DNA of 64,000 nucleotides from Toxorhynchites rutilus septentrionalis (lineage: Eukaryota; Arthropoda; Insecta; Diptera; Culicidae), in NCBI RefSeq assembly GCF_029784135.1, contig NC_073746.1, forward strand, positions 146,014,556 through 146,078,555, read 5' to 3'. This document shows, in pieces, positions 24,165 to 35,840 of this stretch. The notes below the pieces were generated by a model. That model was not told the origin of the DNA and did not search any database. It worked only from the letters and a program-made list of their open reading frames with translations. The position numbers and the translations under genes were made by a program. Within the stretch, counting starts at the first letter, position 1, and every line of letters starts with the position of its first letter.

Positions 24165-24975
24165 TCTCTCATTTAGTACCAGAGCTAACTTTACCAACGT
24201 TAGCCTGTTTAAACGAACTGCATTACAAACTGCATTGAATCGCAAAATATTAACCCATCTCATGTTCACTTCACGATGAAATACGATGTCTCTGCATGTT
24301 TCCATGCAATGTTTTCAGCTGCACTGAAGAAGTGAAAAACCATTATCGCCATCAAAAAGTCACTGAAATCGAAACTGCAATTATAACTTGCCGAAAAATA
24401 AAAATCGGCTTAGCGTTTCTGGCGAGAATCGAAGTGAGCGTATAATATTCTCTCGCATCCTATATTCTCAACTATTTTCCCCTGTGTTCGCCCACTTTAT
24501 TTTACTTTTTTACTTTTTCACTCAAATCGGCGAGCATTTCAATCTCTGGTACCGACCAAAAAGGGGAACTTGAGTAACAACAGAATACAATTTAAATACA
24601 TCAACACCGATACGAGAACTAAAGTAGGTTTCCACCGTATATACCATTCTATCCAAGAGTAATATGAAAAATAAGTCAACGAAGCTAAAACACGCACAAG
24701 CCAGCGAACTGTTGTCTACTATTCTGTTTTTTCCTTATGTTGCTGGCACCAGCAACGATTTTATTCAATACAATGTAAACCTGAAGAGAAGCGAAACATT
24801 GCGTCGTAAGTTCAATCCCTGTGTGAGTCAATCCGAATAAATTTCGCAGTTACTTTCCGAGCCGACCCATCATTTTCTTATCGCAAAGCAGTTTACACAC
24901 TGAGGGAATAGCATAGCAGTACTGTAAATGTTGTCAGCAGTTAGTAGCAGTAGCGTAAGCAAACGGGTTTTAACA
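24165..24975. repeat. Dispersed repeat, copy 2
   Basis: Longer relative of 15495-15960. Between ATGAAATACGATGT (about 24277) and the next shared block (from about 24644) it carries some 330 bp missing from copy 1. Neither copy has a preserved reading frame. It could be an unclassified non-autonomous element. Confidence 0.7.
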
Positions 24976-25324
24976 TTCCTGCAGTCTTCCGAAAAACACT
25001 TACACATGTCCACGCGATGTGAAAATTCCATGTTTTTGTTTGAATTCGAACATGATTCTCGCTAGTGTTGAGTGTCTATCCCCAACACGAACAATGATAC
25101 ACAAACATAGACATGTGAAAACAAACACGATGTTTATAATTCAAGAACATCATGTACGAACATATCACCCGATGTCGCAGTATTCATTGCTTTCGTTTCG
25201 TTTCTTTTCATACACGGAAGGAAATTATTCATCCCAAAACATTTCTTCGTAGAATACTTTTTCACAGAAACGAACTTGAAATTTAGTTCGCATTTCAAAA
25301 ATTGCACGAACTAAGAGGCTATAA
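24976..25324. other. No gene; AACATG-rich stretch
   Basis: The words AACATG, CATGTT and ACAAACA recur many times at about 25010-25170, and again, mostly in inverted sense, at 26585-26720. This may be the two arms of an old inverted repeat. No coding frame is recognised. Confidence 0.35.
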
Positions 25325-25334
25325 GTTCATGCAC

Positions 25335-25801
25335 CAAAATATATTTTTTTATTAAGGCTCATATGGCGTCAGCCTAACGGGGCCGGGAGTTCAATATTTT
25401 GACAACGTTTGCTTACAACTATGTTAGTAATATGTAACCGATTACTCGCGGTTGGCTCGAGGTTAGTATTACAAGTGTTCTTATAATTGGGATGTTGCAG
25501 TCTTCAGTGCTCTGTACGTGTGCCCGACATGGGATACTTCCTTTTGGGATGCAGCTGACCGTTAATCAGCAACGACCACCTAGTCTGCACCCCATATCTA
25601 GCGTGGTGCGTCTTTTTCGACTCGAGGAATCCAGGATAGAATGATCACTAGCCGGCGCAATCATCAGCTCGTGTAGAGTTGTCATGAGCGGTACAACCTT
25701 TGGCTCTTGTTGAATCATCAGTGGACTGCACAATCTTCGGCCCGTGTATCTGTAAAGAGTGTGTGTATGTATTGCCGCGACTAAGTAAAAGTTTATAGAT
25801 C
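25335..25801 (-). mobile_element. LINE-D 3' UTR, 5'-truncated insertion with 10-bp target duplication
   Basis: Bounded by a perfect direct repeat GTTCATGCAC at 25325-25334 and 25802-25811. The insert matches 63295-63752 throughout, and is the 3' UTR only, because the copy at 63801-64000 has the end of the coding region farther upstream. Read on the minus strand it ends with a short hairpin (GGCT...AGCC) and the tail CTTAATAAAAAAATATATTTTG. It is a dead-on-arrival LINE insertion. Confidence 0.85.
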
Positions 25802-25811
25802 GTTCATGCAC

Positions 25812-26754
25812 ATTTTGCAAGTCTGATTAAATAATCCTTGGTTTCGTTCAAAGAAAACATTCTCTGAATAGAAAGAAGCTTTCTATTTTTTTGCGTGCAT
25901 GTTGGCAATTAAAGTCTGGAGAGCCGACTGCATAGCGGGCGACGTCGTACAAATGCTGACCAAAAAAAATAAATACCCAAAAATTAGTTTTAGATGCAAC
26001 CTTCTGCGGCACACAGCAGAACCAGCAGAGAAATTTCAGCGGCTAAAACACCCCATTAATTTCTCGATGTTATCACAAACTGAATGAAGGAAAAAACTAA
26101 ATGCTACACTTACACTGCACTACATATGCTATGTGTGCATGCGATTGCATCATCCTTTCTTCTCCTCTTCTTCACTCGTTTTATAGCTCGGGTCGCGATC
26201 GTACAAGCAGTATTGGCCATTTGTATTCACGTCACGCCTAACATGTCACTGCTGAATAATTCAATTTTAGTACTTGTTCAAATAGCTAATAATAGCGAAT
26301 GTTACATGAATTCAATATATAAATTGATGCGTGCACTAAATAATGATATCAAATGTGAAAAACTCTCATATCAATCGATGTTTATTTTGTTCAGAACAGA
26401 AAAAGAGGTTTATTTTATTTGCCCAATATTTTTGATGAAGCACCCATTGTCATGGACGGAAAGCATTTTTTCCATGTCAACATACCAACACACCACGCGT
26501 TGAGTGGTGGTGGTGTGGTGTCCGATTCGCTTCTTCTACTCTACGCACTGCCGGTGCTTGGGGTGAAAATACAAGAGAAACTGTACACCATGTTCGAACA
26601 TCATGTGAAACATTGGGATTAAACATCGTATGTCCAAACATAGCACGAATACAAACATGTCACATTTTCTAACATAGGTACGAAAAAATCATGTTTGTTC
26701 TCAAACACAAAACTGTGAACAGCAGCGTGGAAATGTTTATTCCGGACGCAGTGT
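25812..26754. other. No gene recognised
   Basis: Contains a 139-codon open frame on the plus strand (26084-26503) with a hydrophobic segment (ASSFLLLFFTRFIARVAIVQ) but no family resemblance, and a GTGGTGGTGTGGTG stretch near 26507. I would not call it a gene. Confidence 0.3.
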
Positions 26755-28105
26755 TTTTTGTGAAACATGGAAGACTGCTTTCCTGACATCCAGAGAACAA
26801 CATTCACCCATCGTATTCGTGTAATCGATCCAACACAAAGTGATGGTACAGATGTGAAATTGCCTGTGCCTACATTCAGTTTGTCTAGAAGAGGAGATGC
26901 GTTACTTGCATTAGCAAAATAAGGACTCAAATTCTGATATATGGCAAGTTGGCTCTTACCAGAATGATTCCATAGGCTCTTTTCAGGGCCACCGAAATTA
27001 ACGAGCGAAAGAGCTATTTCAATACAATTCAATGCAACAGTTCGAGTCATTCTAAAGTAATATCCGAAATAATAAAAAGCATATTGATTTGTATAATTGG
27101 TTTGGCGGGTTTTGGGCTTATTGGTGGTTGGGGTCTTTCCGATCTATTATTCATTTTTCGCGAATTCATGCATTGTTTTCGGATCAGAAGTGACGTCAAG
27201 TTACAATACGAATACCAATTCTCCAATAGAAAGAGCTGTGTTCTTCGGTTGAAAACTGAAGGTGAAAATTCGATCCTCTGCGATTGCGATAGTGTATAAA
27301 ACAAATATTTGTGCATTTTTGATTCGATTGGTATGCAAATGGCCGAATCCGTTCGCAGCAAAATAGTTATTAACGTTAACTTTATTTCATAAAATCTTGA
27401 CATGTTTTCTGATTTGGAACCCTTAATGAACGTCAAAAAAACAAACATTCCCGCATGATGGTACTTTTTTTTGTTCGTGACATTCAGCACTGTATATCCG
27501 ATTTGTAAAGCATGTTTCTTTGTTCAATTTTGTTGGGTTATCCGTATGTTGTCTCACCCGGTATCACTTCGTTTCTTCGGGCGTTAAAATTACACAAGAA
27601 TTAAACGCGTTCAACTTTGCTTACAATCATCTTCAGCAACCTATGACGAATTGCTCGTTCCATCTGAGATATCGTTTTTCACATGTAATGTTCCCCTCTG
27701 TCTGTTACGGTTGGTAGCTATAGGTTGACACATATCTGACGAACAATACACAAGGGTTTATAAGCGTGTGTTTTACAGGGAGCACCTAATGACACACCAG
27801 GAGATTTGGATGTCGATTTTCTTGATTGAAAGCTTATAAAACGCTAATTAGAGTAGGGAGAAAATTTAAAAAAATACTTGGTTGATAGAAGAAAAATCAA
27901 ATAATAAACAAAACACATTATCCTTTCGATGAAAGGATGTGGGCATATTATTTTTCAATAGAGATAAAATGATTAGGGAGAAAACGTGTGATTTTGTCTG
28001 CAGTCCAATTGACTCGGCTTTGTACCAAAGTATGGCTTATCTCAGTGGAAGGTCAACTCTTATATAGCCTAAAAAGAGAAACAACGTGATCCCACATAAC
28101 CCGTA
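26755..28105. repeat. Diverged relative of the 16830-18660 repeat block
   Basis: The left part (26780-26965) matches 16850-16920 and 17283-17395 (landmarks GACATCCAGAGAACAACATT, CATTCAGTTTGTCTAGAAG, AGGAGATGCRTTACTTGCA). The right part (27945-28100) matches 18500-18660 (GATAAAATGMTTAGGGAGAA, CCTAAAAAGAGAAACAACG). The middle differs and contains a DACG-family end at about 27310-27440 and a histone-type stem-loop at 26975-26990. Confidence 0.6.
26975..26990 (+). promoter_or_regulatory. Histone-mRNA-type 3' stem-loop
   Basis: GGCTCTTTTCAGGGCC followed by ACCGAAA matches the metazoan replication-dependent histone 3' processing hairpin: six-base stem, four-base TTTC loop, ACC after it, with one G-T wobble. 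A purine-rich stretch (GAGCGAAAGAG, 27000-27012) lies where the histone downstream element would be. No histone reading frame precedes it, so this is a displaced or relic element, or chance. Confidence 0.45.
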
Positions 28106-29860
28106 ATCTCCATATATCCCGTCTCGTTTGATGGTGCTCTCTGGAGGGTTGAATTTTATGGAGGAAGGTTTTTTCCCTCTTGCACGCTATGTAACGATTC
28201 AACGATGTAACGGAACTGGAAGTTGTTTCTTATGCTGGTATGTTTCCCCTGGATTCAGGTACTTACATTTTTCACATCGTGGAAAAGGACTGTTGAGGAT
28301 TCTTTTAAAGTTATACACAAAAGGTAGAGGATGAAAATTAATTTTGCCTTGAAAAAATCGGTCCATAATATTTTTATTGATGATTGGGAGCAGTCGTTGG
28401 AGAAAGGATAGTTATCAAAGATTCGTCTCAGCACATCAACAACAACATTATGAATACACCACGGCCAAGGGTTTGGCATCAATCAGTAACACCACTTGGA
28501 TGTGGGTACTTTTATAACCACAGATGAGCAGAGATATGTGGGCAAATTGATTTGTGCTGAATCTCCGATTTTCCTCAGACGCATTCAAACGCGGCACAAC
28601 GAGAAGTCGACTAGGGTGCGTCTGTTTGGCCGTGTGGATGAAAATCTTAAATGATGATAGATGAAAACGAAAATTTGCATCCAGTGATCTTGAATTCATT
28701 AAGTTTTTGCGTTTGTTTCAGAAACAATTTTAATAATTTTTATATATAAATTGACGTGAATTTCAGTTAAATGGGATTGCGAAAAATGAGCTTTTTAGTC
28801 GGACAACGATTTCAGTTGCTACATAAAGCGTACCGTAATGTATCATTTCTTCTCTGATTTTTTGTTGACTGTATTTAGTTAAGTGGATTTTAAGTCATCA
28901 ATCAGTCTCATGTGATTTTTTGAAATCATCTTTACAAAACCGCTCATAAATCTGATCTCCAGGGATGTTGATACATTATCCTTCAAAGATTATACAGCAG
29001 CACCCATGTTTGAAGACTCCACACCAAATGGCCTTCTCTCACCTCTCTATATGCAAATAAGATCAGACCGCACAAACAATACATCTCAAGCGAAAATTGC
29101 GCTGACCGTAATCACCTTTCGGAAGAATCGACATCCCCGAGAGCGCTGGACATCGGAAGCACTGATTTGAATAACAAAAAATGCTACTTTATAAAACTGC
29201 GTCTTTCAGTGGTTCAAAAGCGACACATCAAGTCTCCCGTGGTCCGTGGTGATCCCGTGACGATTGCGGATAAATTTTCATATCGTCGATCGTCATTTTC
29301 ATTCTACCCAGTCATCGCAACGTGAACACTCGAGTGTGGATGTGACGCACCATTAAATGTCGCCGGGAATACGTTGAAAATGTGGCTTCCTGTTTAGCGC
29401 TTCTGTCAACGAGATGAATGTTTTCCGTAAAACGCTTCAATGTTCGACACCACCCGAAATCGCTTTAGCGACCAGCCAGTTGTCAAGATGAATTTCCTTC
29501 ATATAGCTCATTCCATCGGTATCGGCGCTTTCGAAAATTGATGTTGGTGTTTTTGTATTCCTTCAGGTTTAGGTGGGAAATAGATTAATATTTTGCGGAA
29601 GGCAATTGCCTTCCTTGAACCATGCGTAGGTTGGAAAACTTCGTTTGCGGGGTGTGAAGTTTGTCGAACAATTGAGATAAAAGCATCGTGGGAGTGTTCC
29701 CCTCTCGCTGTTTAAATGGAGCAAAATGTGTTCTGGGAAACGTTTATTCCTATTTTGCTGATTTGTTGTCGGTTTATCAATTGTATATTCAACTTGTGGG
29801 ACGTCGGTAAGATGAAAATTTTGTGCATGACAAAGTGATTGGTTCTTATTGTAATGCACA
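28106..29860. other. No gene recognised
   Basis: Mixed composition, GC-richer at 29000-29480. Open frames up to 96 codons (29569-29859, minus) lack familiar motifs. It may be host intergenic DNA flanking the LINE at 29871. Confidence 0.35.
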
Positions 29861-29962
29861 ACGTTTGAGGATGATTCAGCTCGCGCAGTCCGAAGACATC
29901 GGTCGCAAATTTGTTCGCGTCTATTATAGAGTGGAGATTATACCGTTATCAGTTCGTGGCTG

Positions 29963-31442
29963 GTGAAGTTATTTCGCCCTAACGGGGTTCTCTTTATTGT
30001 GCGAGTGAGGAGAGCAACAATCACTACCAGCGTGAGGAAGAAGTCCTCCACGGCGGACGCGGTGCGTGAACTACCGAGCTTGCCTCCCAGCCCTACTGAT
30101 CCCGCTCCCGCTCAACAATCGACCTCGTTTGTTGAGCGGGAGCGGGATCAGAGTTGTTTCCTCTCCTCGTGTCAAGGTCTATCCAGACGATGCACCTGGA
30201 GCTGGTCCATGGGTTGTTTTTTTCCGACCCAAACCAAAAGGAAAGTCTATCAATGTCATTCAGGTTTCAAAAGATCTGGCAAGATATTATTCCTCCGTGG
30301 TCGAAATCTCTAGGGTTAGACCGAACAAACTGCGTGTGGTCGTGAGTGATCGGAAACACGCGAATGCAATTGTGATCGACGAGAGATTCTCCCTAGAGTA
30401 TCGTGTCTACGTGCCCTCCCATGACGTAGAAATCTCGGGGGTGGTAACTGAAACTGGTCTGACGTGCGAAATGATAAAAGATGGAGTTGGTTAATTTAAA
30501 AAACTCGAGTTGGTGGGTGTTAAAATTTTGGACAGCCGCCAACTAAGAAAAGTATCACAAGAAGAGGGAAAAACTAAATTCACGCCATCAGACTCGTTTC
30601 CAGTAACTTTTGCTGGTTCCGCTCTACCTGACTACGTCATGGTGGGCAAATTGAGATTGCCTGTGCGACTCTTCGTGCCAAAGCCCATGACTTGCCAAAA
30701 ATACAAGTCAGTTGGTCACACTTCAGATTATTGTGCCAACAAGGAGCGCTGTGCCACTTGCGGAGAGCAACATGAGGGGAAATCCTGCAGTGCGACTGAG
30801 CATAAATGTCCATATTGCGGGGGATCCCCACACGAGCTCTCAGTTTGTGAAACTTACAAGAGTCGCTGGGAGAAACAGAAGCGCTCTTTGAAGGAACGCT
30901 CGAAACGCACTTTTGCGGATATTTTAAAGGGCGCTTCTCCACTGGCCCAACAACAACAACCAATCAACACACAAAATGTCTTCGCTACGTTGCCCGTTTA
31001 CGAAATAGAAGCGGACACAGCTAACGGGGGCACACTGTTCATTTTCCAAGGGAATCCCCGGCGCAAAAATGTGACCACTCCCAAAGATTAAGGACAAGCC
31101 TCTCCGGTTATACCCCCTCTTGGCATGCCTAAAAAATTGAGTGCAGCGGACAAGCAAAATCAGGTTCCTCCTGGTTTCCGTGGGAATAATTCATCTTCGA
31201 ATGGCCCAGCACTCGAGGGGACATCAAAAACCCCAACTGTCCCGGTTTTTCCGTCCAGTTCAACTTCCCAATCGGGATTTATAAAGTTGTCTGACCTTTT
31301 GGACCAAATCTTGAAGTGTTTTAATGTTTCCGACTCCATCAGAACCATTGTCATTTCAATGCTTCCAGTATTAAAGACAATTTTGCAACAATTGATGCAA
31401 AGATGGCCCCTCCTTGCAATGATTATCTCTCTTGATGTCTAA
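29963..31442 (+). pseudogene. LINE copy A ORF1: nucleic-acid-binding Gag-like protein
   Basis: ORF1 protein packages LINE RNA into a cytoplasmic ribonucleoprotein. Four open blocks: 29963-30313, 30066-30494, 30510-31091 and 31125-31442. The third has three zinc-knuckle-like motifs in a row: CQKYKSVGHTSDYC (second Cys replaced by Tyr), CATCGEQHEGKSC and CPYCGGSPHELSVC, followed by a basic WEKQKRSLKERSKR segment. An upstream region (PGAGPWVVFF, VVEISRVRPNKLRVVVSDR) resembles the RRM-like domain of I-type ORF1. A frame change coincides with a perfect 23-bp hairpin at 30096-30151. The stop overlaps the ORF2 start as ATGTCTAA (31435-31442). Confidence 0.8.
30096..30151. repeat. Perfect 23-bp inverted repeat in LINE ORF1
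   Basis: Left arm 30096-30118, loop 30119-30128, right arm 30129-30151; the arms are exact reverse complements. It lies where the ORF1 reading frame changes. It looks like an inverted duplication created by template switching rather than a conserved element structure, but neither of the other two copies reaches this region for comparison. Confidence 0.9.
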
Positions 31443-34400
31443 TTTAAATAGAAAGGTCGGAGATATCACTGTTTTATTTATTTATTTATTTACACCGTCT
31501 TCGCTTATTTCGTACAGACTGATTAAATCTTTCTTATTTTATCTCCTAATTCTACTAATAAATTCATGTTTCGACATTGTTAGATCAAAATCTTCCCCTA
31601 CTTCATTGAACACGCGGAGACACGAGTCGAAAGGACTATTATGACCGTAGTTAGTTCTGTGGGAAGGGATAGCCAATAACGGCGAGTAACGTAGTCGTCT
31701 GGGAGGAACGTAAAACGGAATTCGTTCGAGCAGGGCGGGACAATTACCTTGCACTAAGTCGAATACGAACAATCGTCGCTGATTTGTACGTCTGGCAGAC
31801 AAAGTCTCTAAACTAATAAGCTGACATCGATCTGAATAATGTGGTAGATTCTCTGGATCCCTCCATGGTAGCTCCCGCAAAGCAAATCTTTTACAGTGGA
31901 ATTGTCGTAGTCTTATCCTTAAATTGGATACATTCAAATTTTAATTCATAAGTTCAATTGTGATGTTTTTGCTCTGTCCGAAACTTGGCTTTCTTCGCGA
32001 GATGATCTCTCTTTCCATGATTTCAATATTATACGCTTGGACCGTGATGACAGATACGGAGGGGTGCTATTGGGGATCAATAAGTGCCACTCATTTTTTC
32101 GAATTGACCTTCCACCTATTGGAGGGATTGAAGCTGTTGCTTGTCATGCAAACATCAAAGGAAAAGACCTCTGTATTGTCAGCTTGTATTGGCCTCCGAG
32201 AGCTGCGGTTAGCCGCAAGCAACTTGTAGACATGTGCTCACTCCTTCCTGAGCCACGATTGATCTTGGGAGACTTCAGCTCTCACGGAACTGCCTGGGGG
32301 AACAGTACGACGACAATCGTTCATTGTTGATATATGACCTTTGTAACAGCTTCAATATGACCGTTTTGAACACTGGGGAAACAACACGTGTGCCTAAACC
32401 TCCTGCTAACCCAAGTACTCTTGACCTCTCGCTTTATTCGAATTCACTATCGTTAGATTGCAAGTGGAATGTAATCCAGGACCCCAACGGTAGTGATCAC
32501 TTGCCAATCAAAATTTCCATCACCATTGGGTCGAATTCTTCTGAATCTATAAACATGGCATATGACCTCACAAGACAAATTGATTGGAAAAAATATGCGG
32601 ACGCGATTGCTCTAGCCATCAATTCCAGAGATGGTTTGCCTCAATTGGAGGAGTATAACTTCCTTTCTCGTTTGATATATGACGCGCTCAAACGAAACCC
32701 ATCCCAGACTCCGCTATTCGTCAAAGGCCTCCCAATCCATGGTGGGGTAGCCAATGTTCCAAGCTTTATCAGGATAAATCGAACGCATTTAAAGCTTTTC
32801 GGAAACGTGGAACCATTAAGAATTTTCAAACGTATTTGGACCTTGAAAATCAATTTAAAAACTTGATCAAAGGGAAAAAACGTGCTTATTGGCGAAATTT
32901 CGTGGGAGGATTGTCACGAGAAACGTCAATGAAAAAATTATGGAAAGTGGCACGAAACATGAGAAATCGCTCGTCATCGAATGAAAGCGAAGAATATTCA
33001 CATCGATGGTTTTTTAATTTTGCACGGAAGGTTTGTCCCGATTCCGCTCCTGTGCAAAAAATTGTTCGAGATATACCACAAGATAGGTGCGATCTTGATT
33101 CAGAGTTTTCGATGGTAGAATTCTCTTTTGCTCTCCTTTCTTGTAAAAATTCGGCTCCAGGAACAGATAGAATTAAGTTCAACTTGTTAAAAAACCTCCC
33201 TGATGTGGCGAAACATCGCTTGTTGAATTTATTCAATGGGTTTCTGGAGCATAATATTGTTCCAGATGATTGGAGACAAGTGCGAATTATAACTATTCAA
33301 AAACCCGGAAAACCCGCGTCCGACTTCAATTCGTACCGCCCAATAGCAATGCTGTCTTGTATACGGAAATTGTTGGAGAAAATGATCTTGTTTCGCCTTG
33401 ATCGTTGGGTTGAAACGAATGGCCTACTCTCAGATACACAATATGGGGTCCGCAGGGGCAAGGGGACAAATGATTGTCTTGCGTTGCTTTCTTCAGAAAT
33501 TCAAATGGCTTACGCCGAAAAAAAACAAATGGCTTCAGTATTCTTGGACATAAAGGGGGCCTTCTGTTTCAATAGAGGTTTTGTCAGACAAATTACACTC
33601 TCGGGGTCTGCCGCCTCTGTTGAATAATATGTTATATAACTTGCTTTGTGAGAAACAGTTGAATTTTTCTCACGGGGATTCGACAGTAAATCTACATGGG
33701 CCTCCCCCAGGGCTCATGTATAAGCCCCCTTTTGTACAACTTCTATGTAAGCGACATCGACAATTGCCTTACACAAAATTGCAGCCTAAGACAACTTGCA
33801 GATGATGGAGTGGTGTCTGTCGTAGGATCAAACGAATCCGACCTGCAAGGACCCTTACAAGATACTTTGAACAATTTTTCAACTTGGGCCATTGGGCTAG
33901 GGATCGAGTTCTCCACGGAGAAAACAGAGATGGTGTTTTTTTCTAGGAAGCATAGACCAGCAAAACCAAAGCTTCAACTTTTGGGTAAACCGATCACTCA
34001 TGCTATGTCATTCAAGTATCTTGGGGTATGGTTCGAATCCAAATGTACTTGGGGGGCCCATATTAGGTATCTGAGTAAAAAATGCCAACAAAGAATAAAC
34101 TTTCTCCGTACAATTACCGGCACCTGGTGGGGAGCCCATCCCGAAGATCTTATAATGTTGTATCGAACAACTATTCTCTCAGTGATGGAGTATGGCAGTT
34201 TCTGTTTTCAATCAGCTGCCAAAACACATCTCATTAAACTCGAGCGAATTCAGTATCTTTGTCTCCGTATTGCGTTGGGATGTATGCCCTCAACGCATAC
34301 CATGAGTCTCGAGGTTTTGGCAGGCGTAATCCCACTAGAAGATCGCTTCAATTTATTATCTCTTCGGTTCCTCATCCGGTGTAAGGTTGTGAACCCATTG

Positions 34401-35540
34401 GTGATCGGAAATTTGGAGCAGCTTATCGAGCTAAATTTTCATTCAGGATTCATGAGCTCATATCATGAATTCATCTCCATGCAGGTTGATCCTTCTTCGT
34501 ATATTCCCAACCGTGTTTGTTTTCCTGACTACATCAATTCCTCTGTACATTTTGATCTGTTCATGAAGGAGAAAATCCATGGAATTCCAGATTATCATCG
34601 ATCGGGGATCGTTCCTACGATCTTCAATGCAAAGTATGGGCGTATCAATTGTGATAATATGTACTTTACTAATGGGTCCTCTATGAATGAGTCCACAGGA
34701 TTTGGAGTGTTCAACGAAATTTTTAGCACCTCCCACAGTCTTCAGAATCCTTGCTCAGTGTATATTGCTGAATTGGCAGCAATACATTGGGCGCTGGACA
34801 GCGTCGCCTCACGACTTGTTGAACACTATTACATTGTAACGGATAGTCTTAGCTCTGTCGAAGCTATCCGTTCAGTGAGGCCGGAAAAGCACTCGCCGTA
34901 CTTCCTTGAGAGAATACGAAAAATTTTGAGTGCTTTAACCAGACGCTGTTATGTCATTACCTTTGTCTGGGTCCCTTCACATTGCTCAATTCCGGGTAAT
35001 GAGAGGGCTGACTCATTGGCAAAGGTAGGTGCAATTGAAGGCGATATCTATCAACGTCAAATCGCTTCCAATGAATTTTATTCTTTAGTTCGTGAAAATA
35101 CCATCGCTAACTGGCCTCGTAAGTGGAACGAAGATGAATTGGGTCGGTGGCTTCACTCGATTATCCCTAAGGTTAGCCTCAAACCATGGTTCAAAAGTCT
35201 GGACTTGAGTCGGGACTTTATTCGCACCTTCTCTCGACTCATGTCCAATCACTGTTCGTTAGACGCGCTACTCTTTCGTTTTAATCTTGCCGATGGCAAT
35301 ATCTGTGTTTGTGGCCAAGGTTACCACGACATTGAACACGTTGTTTGGTCGTGCGAGGAGTATCTTGTTGCCAGATCGAATTTAGAAAACTCTCTTCGGG
35401 CTAGAGGAAGGCAGCCCAATGTGCCGGTGAGAGATGTGTTGGCTCGGTTAGACCTTGATTACATGTCCCAAATATATTCTCCTTTTCCTTTTCCTTCGCG
35501 AGAAATCGAATCCCTTCTTACTAACAATAGAATAAGGTGA
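31435..35540 (+). pseudogene. LINE copy A ORF2: endonuclease, reverse transcriptase, RNase H
   Basis: Starts MSNLNRKVGDITV, is interrupted at once by a nested insertion (31477-31889), and resumes in blocks 31960-32330 (endonuclease; GDFSSHG where copy B has GDFNSHG), 32324-32866, 32836-33627 (RT fingers; PGTDRIKFNLLKN, SYRPIAMLSCIRKLLEKM) and 33696-35540. The last block has GLPQGSCISPLLYNFYVSDI, the catalytic LADDGVV (first residue Leu instead of Tyr/Phe), FKYLGVWFESK, the RNase H domain and a terminal CVCGQGYHDIEHVVWSC zinc-type motif. The RNase H first Asp is changed: YFTNGSSM versus YFTDGST in copies B and C. Small deletions relative to copy B occur near 32685, 33565 and 33690. The C-terminal tail and 3' UTR differ from copies B and C. 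Confidence 0.85.
31477..31889 (-). mobile_element. 5'-truncated CR1/Jockey-type LINE fragment nested in copy A
   Basis: About 412 bp absent from copy B, whose sequence runs straight through ACTGTTTTACAGTGGAATTG. The insert begins with (TTTA)n and, on the minus strand, encodes the C-terminus of a LINE ORF2 (PPRRLRYSPLLAIPSHRTNY, then FDSCLRVFNEVGEDFDL) followed by a stop and a (TAAA)n tail. The likely target duplication is TTTTA or shorter. The frame 31539-31937 extends past the insert into copy A and is therefore chimeric. Confidence 0.85.
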
Positions 35541-35840
35541 AATGTAAATACATATTAGATATAAGATAGGCTTAAGAATTGAGAATGATGAATGTGAGTG
35601 CGAATGTGAGTGTGAACATTGTCAACATATCCTAATATCCCATCCTTTTCCTGAAACAAAATGGCACCCTTCTAAACTCGAGCAAACCGCGAGTAATCGG
35701 TTCTCTACTTCATTAACATTAGAATTAATAAAAAATGTTTATATATACTTGTAACTATACAGATAGGAGTTTGGCTCCTTTAAACTTATGTAACTGAGCC
35801 TGTAAAAATAAACGATTTAATAAAAAAAACGTTTGAGAAT

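Larger units (their letters stand above)
29871..35829 (+). mobile_element. I/Loner-like non-LTR retrotransposon, copy A, full-length but inactive
   Basis: About 5.5 kb plus a ~412-bp nested insertion. It is flanked by a direct repeat ACGTTTGAG (29861-29869 and 35829-35837, extendable with one mismatch). The 5' end lies near 29871-29875. Order: 5' UTR, ORF1 with CCHC knuckles, ORF2 with endonuclease, RT and RNase H, then a 3' UTR ending in a GGCTC...GAGCC hairpin and TAAAAATAAACGATTTAATAAAAAAA. Several frameshifts and small deletions inactivate it. The domain content places it in the I superclade; the Loner name is from memory of mosquito elements. Confidence 0.85.

Noticed and set aside
15598..24975. 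The two dispersed repeat copies as LTRs of one 9-kb element
   Set aside because: Copies differ by a ~330-bp indel, lack TG...CA ends and target duplication, and the sequence between contains unrelated complete elements with their own duplications.
26788..26825. Words GACATCCAG and CGTATTCGTG recalling the end of histone H3
   Set aside because: They are separated by unrelated bases, are 150 bp from the stem-loop and do not continue into a histone frame; the same words occur at 16857 without a stem-loop.
33696..34736. Minus-strand frames opposite LINE ORF2 (for example 34458-34736)
   Set aside because: These are antisense shadows of a clear reverse transcriptase/RNase H frame.
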